A stretch of 64,000 nt of DNA, taken from assembly GCA_023105745.1 (NCBI GenBank), contig JALGQZ010000011.1, positions 17,131,975 to 17,195,974 on the forward strand, in the 5' to 3' direction. Under the pieces are notes generated by a model. That model saw only the letters and a program-made list of their open reading frames with translations, had not been told where the DNA came from and did not search any database. Each line of letters starts with the position of its first letter. The first letter of the stretch is position 1. Of this stretch, positions 57,101 to 64,000 are shown one piece after another. This DNA comes from Austropuccinia psidii. Taxonomy: Eukaryota > Basidiomycota > Pucciniomycetes > Pucciniales > Sphaerophragmiaceae. The position numbers were made by a program, and so were the translations under genes.

Positions 57101-59213
57101 TTGGTACCAATTTGGCTTCACTTTTCATATTCCTGTTGGAAAATCATGAATTGTGAGTTAGTCCTTTTAATTTGGTGGATTTATTGAATATTTTGAAGGT
57201 TTATATAGTTTCAGTTCTTCTCCCAAGGAGATTTATTTAGGATATGTATCAATAATCAAGATAAATATCCAATAGCTAGTACTTCTAGAGCTTCAATGCA
57301 ATTATTTGTGTAAAATTTAAGGAAAGGTAATCTTCATGAATATAAATATGGCTTACCTTCCTTTTAAGCAATTCTTCTTATTCAAATAAATCTTATTAGA
57401 ATAAATTTCTATTTAATTCATTTTTGGATTATTATTTTTTTACTTGATGGGAATTTTCTGCCTTCAATCTCATCTTCTTAAGGCTCAATCCATTTTGTGA
57501 TAATTAGGATATATGCAGGGCTCTCCATGCACCCAAAAAATGGACATTCTAGCTGGACCTTATAGGCTGATATCTTTAAATGTTTCAAGCCAACTTCTTT
57601 GGCCTTATATGTTACACACAATAAAAAAAAACAAAATATAAAAACTAATGGAGAAAAGTATTTTTGAATTTATCTATATTAAATTTTCCTGAAAATTATG
57701 GGGTAAAATCTTCTTAATTCTTCTTGATAGTCAAATCGATACTAATAGAAAGATTGAATATCTATTGAAAATAACTAAAATCTATTTATTAATGATTAAG
57801 TAAGAAAATTAATTTTATTCCTTTTATACAATAGGTATACTATGTAAAATTAAGGAATAATAACTGAGATTAATAGGTTCTTCTATGAAATTCCTTTCTC
57901 ATAGTTTATTCAATAAGCTTTTGGGAGATTTTTGAAGTTGAAATTACTTTTATTAATCTATACAGCCTAAAAGAATAATAAATTTAGCATAATTGGCTGC
58001 TTCAAAAGTGTAGTTTATCATATGATATACATAGCTCTTGTTAAGTATTCTTAAAATATAATATGAGAAGAGTACTTTGTTCCTTATATGTTTATGTAGA
58101 TTAAAATTAGTGAAGTATTTATTAGGGTAAGCTTTACAAAATATCTGCCATGGGAATAAGATTTTCAATTAGATTCAAAAAATGGTACCAAAAACCTTTT
58201 GATAATTGTCTTTTTATTTCTTTAAAGTTTCTAGGGAATAAAGCCATATTATAACTCTATTTTATGGGAAATTATGAACAGATTCTTGCTAAAATTTTCT
58301 AAAACACAATTTCTTTTCCAAACACTGCATTAAATATGCATTTAAATTATTGATCATATTCTTTTATGTATCAAAATTTGATATATACTTTAAAATATAT
58401 GTTTTTGAAAATCAATATATAAAGTATTTTCAAAATGAAGAACTGGTATTGAGGTAAATCTTGACCACCTTTGAGAATAATTACAGGGAATCGATGTTTT
58501 TGCAAAATATATGACAGAATTCTATGCATATTATGTAAATATAGCTTTCAGTAACTGAGAAAAAAATCACATTTCTTGAAAGAATAAAAACAATTCAAGT
58601 TTTAAATTAGTTTCATAAGTATTAAACTGAATCAATATCTCTCCTACTTGTCCCCCCAACATTTTTTGTTTGTAGCTTTTTTTTTCCTTTGAGTTTTCAA
58701 AGAGAAATAAGAAACACAAAACCCACAAAACATATTCTAACAAATGTTTCTTCCTCTTAAGGAGCTCAAATAAAATGTTAGAATGGCCTTAAAATAATAA
58801 AAAATTAAACATTCATTAAATGGGATCTTCATTCCTCTTTATTATTATTCTTAATCCATTGTCTTCAAATTTTTTGAAAAAAATTAATAGCAGGAACTGT
58901 CTTTATGAAACCGTAAGACAACCTTTTGATTAATTTTTATTGATTTTTTGAGATTTACTATCAAATTTTTTTCTTGTGATATTCTCTTTTTATTAATATT
59001 TTATTAGTTTTTTGTGTTGTTTTTTTGATTTTTTGATAGTTCTTGATTCAATTTTATGTTTTTGTTTTCCATTTCAAGCTACAGTAAAAGACCCTGTGAG
59101 GCCTGCAGCTGAAAAATGACTTGAAATTATTTCCTGTTATTTAATCTGTCCTTTTCTGGCTTATATTGTAATATTGCTGATGATTGCCAACACCTGTATA
59201 GTAATAACCCCTT
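54194..59213. other. AT-rich stretch, no supportable gene
   Basis: 54300-54560 is less AT-rich and open on the minus strand (a frame containing STDETGISRQEIFVSRS and HWEKLASKMDEIAIS) upstream of the Plavaka-like transposase. It could be a 5' exon or another relic; I recognise nothing. The rest, to 59213, shows only short AT-rich frames without motifs. Confidence 0.45.
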
Positions 59214-60844
59214 TGTGAGACTTAGAGGTACTTTTATATACCCAAAATACCACAAAAAAAATTAAACAAAGCTACAATCAAAGATAATACTTCTATTTTC
59301 TGGCCATAAAAACAAAATTTATAATGAAATTTCAATAATAAACTTATATAAAATTTGAATCTGAACAAAAAATTTGAAAGTATATTTTTAACAAAAATAT
59401 TAATAATGAATTATTTTTTGGAAAAAAGTTAATAAAATACACTATGACTATTTCTCCAATGAATAATAATATAAAAATTGTTTCACAATTGGCTCCCTCA
59501 TAAAAAATTATGTGGGGAGTTCTGGGTGAAATTTCTGTATCTCAACTCTAAATGAGCTTAAATTAAGTTTGTAGTGTATTCTGTATGAACATATGAAACT
59601 CTTCAAAAACTTACTTTAAAGTCACCACATGTGGTGTTAACCATAAATTTTTGTGTTTAAATTGAGGTTTTGTGTGTATTTTAGAAGTTATGAGGAATTA
59701 ATGTATTTTCAATTTAAATGTGAAAATGTGTGCATGTATTAAATAAGTGGATTTTAACTTACATATGATAATTTGATTATTACAGTTATTTACTGTGATT
59801 TTTCAATTCACTTACATATGTAAAGGCTCTTAGTATAATATTTGATGAGTAATTAAAGAAAAATTAATTTTTTGGGGAAAAATTAATCTTGGCTTAAAGG
59901 TTTCCTGACTGCCCCAAACTCCTTTCTGACAGGAATTGGATGTCAAAATCCATGCAAACGTTCATCACTTTTGGCCTGGAATTGAGTCACAGGGTCCATG
60001 ACTCAATTGATGATGAGGTTTTGATAACTACCAGGGAATTTTTAACTGTTTAAAAGAGTTTAAAGCTACCCTTAAGTTAAAAAACAATTTTTAAGGTCTC
60101 TTACAGACATTTTGAAGTGTTTTGGAGGCTTTAAACCAACTATTACTATAGCAATGGCTTGTTTAAGGGACTAAAATGGCTAGAAACAGCCCTTTTTTGG
60201 TCCAAAGAAGGGTTAAATTATTCAATAATTTTCTTTTCTGTTGCAATTGTTTCTCTGATTACTGATTAGAGGAATTTTTACCCTTTTAAAAAGAGAATTG
60301 GTGACCTGAAAGGAATGTCTTCTTTTCCCCTCTTTTTTCTTCATGTTAGAATATTTTACTTTTATAATTGGTCTAAGCACTGTTAAACCAATTGATAAAA
60401 GATTCCAGCTTTTTTTTAAGTATTTTTAAGCCTTTTAACAAAATTTGAAATTAATTATAATGATTTTAACCTTGAACCACCCCAAAAGTTACTTAAAGTA
60501 TTCTTCATCACTGTTAACTTTTTCACTTTGTTTCCCAATTCACTCTGCTCACTTTTGGATGTATTCTTTCTTTGATATCCATTTTAGAGACTCTGTTCTC
60601 ATATAAATTTCCTTATTTTCTTTTATAAATTAATTCCAATTGAGACTTCTTTTGAAGAAATTTCTTTTATAGCCTTAAATATCTCCTGTAGAGTATTTTT
60701 GGTAAAAGTTAAAAACCATATTTTCGAAACCTTTCCTTTTAAAGATTTTTAATTTACTACTTTCACATAATTCTACCTTCAACAAATTTTGACAACAGGA
60801 AAAGTACAGGATTTTTAACCAAAGTTTCATATCCATATCTTACA
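59214..60844 (+). repeat. Solo LTR A3 (family A)
   Basis: 1631 bp from TGTGAGAC to CTTACA, alignable with A1 and A2 along its length (for example GGCCTGGAATTGAGTCACAG). CCCTT flanks both ends (59209-59213 and 60845-60849). No internal region. More decayed than A2: the TATA box is gone and the terminal hairpin is weak. Confidence 0.9.
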
Positions 60845-63800
60845 CCCTTTCAGCTCTGATACAGTTATTTTTTCAAATTTTGAATGACTTCCAGTATCAG
60901 GGGCTCTTCTTCACCTAGCCTGCTACTGATATCTTTATTTAAGAAATTAAGCTCTTAAAAAAAGGGTATTTAAGCTTCACTTTTCTTTAAAAGAGAGAAA
61001 TTTGAGTCTCAATAGTAGCTAAAACATATGAAAGTTATTGATTATAAAATCAAAAAAAATCAAAATGATACTTGATCTTACAAGATTATTATCCATAGTA
61101 AAGACAAAAATACATGATTTCTATGACTTTTTTGGAAATGATTTCATTAAGAAATGAAAACCTTTTATTTGTTACCTCTTCTATTACTGAAATTTAATCA
61201 TATAATAAGCAAAAAGTGTTCAATATTTCAGGGTATTCAGAAAAAAATTTAGCTTAAAATATCTTATTGTGAGATTTCTGAGGAATTCTTCAAGAAAAAA
61301 AATAGTTGTATCATGTTAGAGTAGATAAACAAAGGAAGGGTAAGGCTTAACTAGATTTTAATTTCTTTCCCTTCAAATTGAAAAGAGATTTTTTTAAATT
61401 TAAAATATATCCGTGGATTTAATTTTTCATCATAAATAATATTTTCCGCAATATCATGATATAAATGGAAAATATCAATGTAAGATATTATATATTCATC
61501 CTATCAAATTGAAGATATGATGAAAAAATTGTAGACTCTTTAATTTCTATTGGCTTTAGATAGCTTGGAGTACTAAAAAGCATTTAAATCCTGGAAAAAA
61601 CCTACTTTTAACACCTTTTGTCAGGTTTATAAACTTTTCTCATGGCGAGGGGGCCCTCACAATTCCCATAAACTTTCCAAACCCATACAAAATTGTGTGC
61701 ATCAATTAGGATTGGCTTTTAAGGTTTCTACTGCATTATTATGTTATCTTCAGAAAAAAGTTGGGTAATGTAGTGAGAGTATTGTTTTTCTTTCAAAAAG
61801 TAGTAGCAAATCACCGAAAAAAATGTTCTTCAAATAAGGAGCTTCAACAAGAAAATTTATGGAATATAAAATTCAATCTGCTTGAATACTCTCATAGTTA
61901 TTTCAAAGTGTGTTGGAAAAATTTTGTCTTGAATCCAAATAAATGTTTCATATTTCATCCTTTTTATTTTTCTATTTTGAATTTTTGAGTCCCCTTCAAA
62001 GTTCATGTGCACAGGTCATTGGGCCAGGAGGTGAGTAGGGCCCTTATATATATTAAAAAGGAGTAGAGAATTCACCATGAGAAATTCCTTCCCCTTCTGG
62101 TAGGGTGAGAAGTTTTAACCGATTTTCAACCAAGCCTCCAGCTTTCTTAATACTGGGATCCACCTTTCTACTATCATTTTGTCATTTTACAAGCCATATT
62201 TTGAAGATTAATGAATACTTCACATGAAATTATTTTAGCTGTGTAACCTCTGTGATTTCTGAATAATACTTCATTCAATATAATTCTTTGATTCCAAACC
62301 CAACAATTTTCAAAATAAAATGATGCCGTTGACTATGAAATATTTTTTTTACATTTCCCAAAGTCAGAATAACATATTTTATCAGATCCTCTCATATCCT
62401 TCCCTCCAATTATTTTTTCTCTGTAAAGTTTTGTATCAGATCTCAAGATTTCTTACTTCAAAAGTATTCAAACTAAAGCATTTTTTCTTTAAAAATTAAT
62501 TATCATCAATATCTTCATCTCAAATAAAATAAAGGTTTTATTTCTCATTATAACTTTTTCTTTAAAGCTAAATTATTATTGGCTTCTATAATTCAACACA
62601 AATCAAGATATATTATGTAAATTTTGAACCATTTGGAAACAATTTATTAAATTATTGGTGGATATCAAATTAAAAAAGAAAAAATTCCCCAAGAAATAAT
62701 TTATGAGTATATTTTTCTATCTCTCTTATCACTGAAATAAAAAAATTCATTTTAAAATTGAGAGGAAGAATTATTGTCATTTTTTAGATATTAATCTTTA
62801 TTCAATTTCACACTTTTTTCCATTATATAAATAGCCTTAGACCTCTTAGTAATCAAAAATTAAGTTCCAAAATAGACTACTTGATATAAATACATTATTA
62901 AATATTATTTACTTCATGAAAGTTACATTATTGAAAATCATCCAGTATATGCTACTTCTGTGGGAAAATATATTTTAACTCAGTTTCCTAATATTTCTTC
63001 ATTTTCAATAGAAAAATAAGAAAGCTTATTATAGTATTTCCAAAGCTAAAACAGGTTAATTTATGAATTCTCCTTCATAAAAATAACAATTTATTAATTA
63101 AACTTTACCCTTATATATTCATCTTCTTCATTAAAATTGTAAGTTCATTTCTCTTTGAATTATTTACTAAGCTCTGATAAATAGAAAAATTGGGAATCAA
63201 TTTTCCTTGTTTTCAATAGGCTTAAATCACAATAAATCACAATTTAAGGAAGTCATTATTGTAATAAAAATTGATTCTCCTGATATAAATATCAAATTTT
63301 CCTATAATTATTTCTTTCAAAAACAATCTTTGGGATTCACTTCACGAATTATCTTCTATCACCATTTTTATAATAATTATAAATTCATTAAAATGGTGAT
63401 ATTTTATGTTGTATAATTATCATTCTTAATTTGTGAAGGATATTTATCAATGTGAAGAATTTCTTTGAAAAAATGGATGAAATTGTATATGTATATTGGG
63501 ACATTATTGAAATAAAACAAATTCAACACTATTTAAGCGCTCAATCCATATTTATATTAATTTAATTAATATTATAGAGATTCTCCACTGGATGAAGAAT
63601 TTTTTAATAATGTTAAAACACAGATAGATCATTTTGGTGTGATAATAATTGACTTACTTTGAAAAATTTCCCTCCAATTAATAAGCGTTAACAAAATATA
63701 TATATTAATTATTATCATTTACAGAAACCTTCTGTGATGATATTTATATATATATGATAATCTCAAATTAATGGCTCAACTGATCTCTTTTGATAGGCTC

Positions 63801-64000
63801 TTACAATTCCCAAATTTCAAATATTTTTGTGTTAATATTTATTTCTTCAACCTAAAAAGTACAAAATATTATTCTTTCAAGAAAATACCGCTGATATATT
63901 TGGAAGGATTGATACCCTTTAGGTTCTGTTTATAAGCAGGAAAATTTGAATATATTTAAGAATATAAGCTATAATATTAATATAACTTAATAGAATCAGT
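60845..64000. other. AT-rich stretch, no gene seen
   Basis: Begins with the CCCTT target copy of A3. Only short frames (for example 61761-61988 and 63207-63416) without motifs. I see no repeat structure beyond simple AT-rich words. Confidence 0.5.

Noticed and set aside
1..64000. CRISPR array, tRNA, rRNA or bacterial operon
   Set aside because: The direct repeats present are LTRs or minisatellites without regular unique spacers, and I saw no cloverleaf or rRNA-like sequence on reading.

Overview
The window is repeat-rich, AT-rich eukaryotic DNA made almost entirely of nested transposable elements. I see no intact host gene. Fungal features are short introns (66-92 nt) with GT..AG ends, Ty3/Gypsy chromovirus-type elements with a C-terminal chromodomain, a MULE transposase linked to an OTU-like domain, and a Plavaka/CACTA-like transposase of a kind I know from basidiomycetes. 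The 5-domain gag-pol resembles elements I associate with large, TE-loaded rust fungus genomes such as Austropuccinia psidii. That assignment is from memory and was not checked by any search.

Layout: (1) 1-7714, minus strand, a decayed Ty3 element (called A1 here), cut by the left window edge, with its 5' LTR at 5908-7714. It sits inside the integrase region of an older plus-strand Ty3 element (C), whose pol tail is 7715-8402 and whose 3' LTR runs 8513-14835. (2) That 3' LTR is split by a decayed MULE-OTU transposon (10326-14663) with recognisable terminal inverted repeats and an 8-bp target duplication. (3) 14836-26248 holds no gene I can support, but has two degenerate minisatellite fields (about 19990-20960 and 21190-21660). 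(4) 26249-27991 is a broken three-exon gene of a family whose function I do not know. (5) 30080-54193 is a three-level nest. A minus-strand Plavaka-like transposase relic is split by a solo LTR of family A (A2, target duplication ATGAT). A2 is itself split by a young tandem of two Ty3-B elements arranged LTR-internal-LTR-internal-LTR (30931-50745) with one target duplication, GTACT, around the whole array. (6) 59214-60844 is another solo family-A LTR (A3, duplication CCCTT). The rest is AT-rich DNA without supportable genes.

The only long open gene is the first Ty3-B gag-pol (33835-39603, 1922 codons). It keeps the CCHC knuckle, DSG protease, YIDD reverse transcriptase, RNase H, HHCC and D,D35E integrase and chromodomain. 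The second copy is almost identical but has one nonsense codon in RNase H.

The most interesting signals are inside the Ty3 elements. The 5' gag region (34034-34615) is open in two frames, and comparison of families A and B shows that the +1 frame, not the frame of the long polyprotein, is the one under protein-level constraint there. All three LTR families end in a hairpin of unrelated sequence 19-22 nt before the LTR end, next to the primer-binding site. Family-A LTRs carry an inverted pair of Gcn4/AP-1-type sites upstream of a TATA box.
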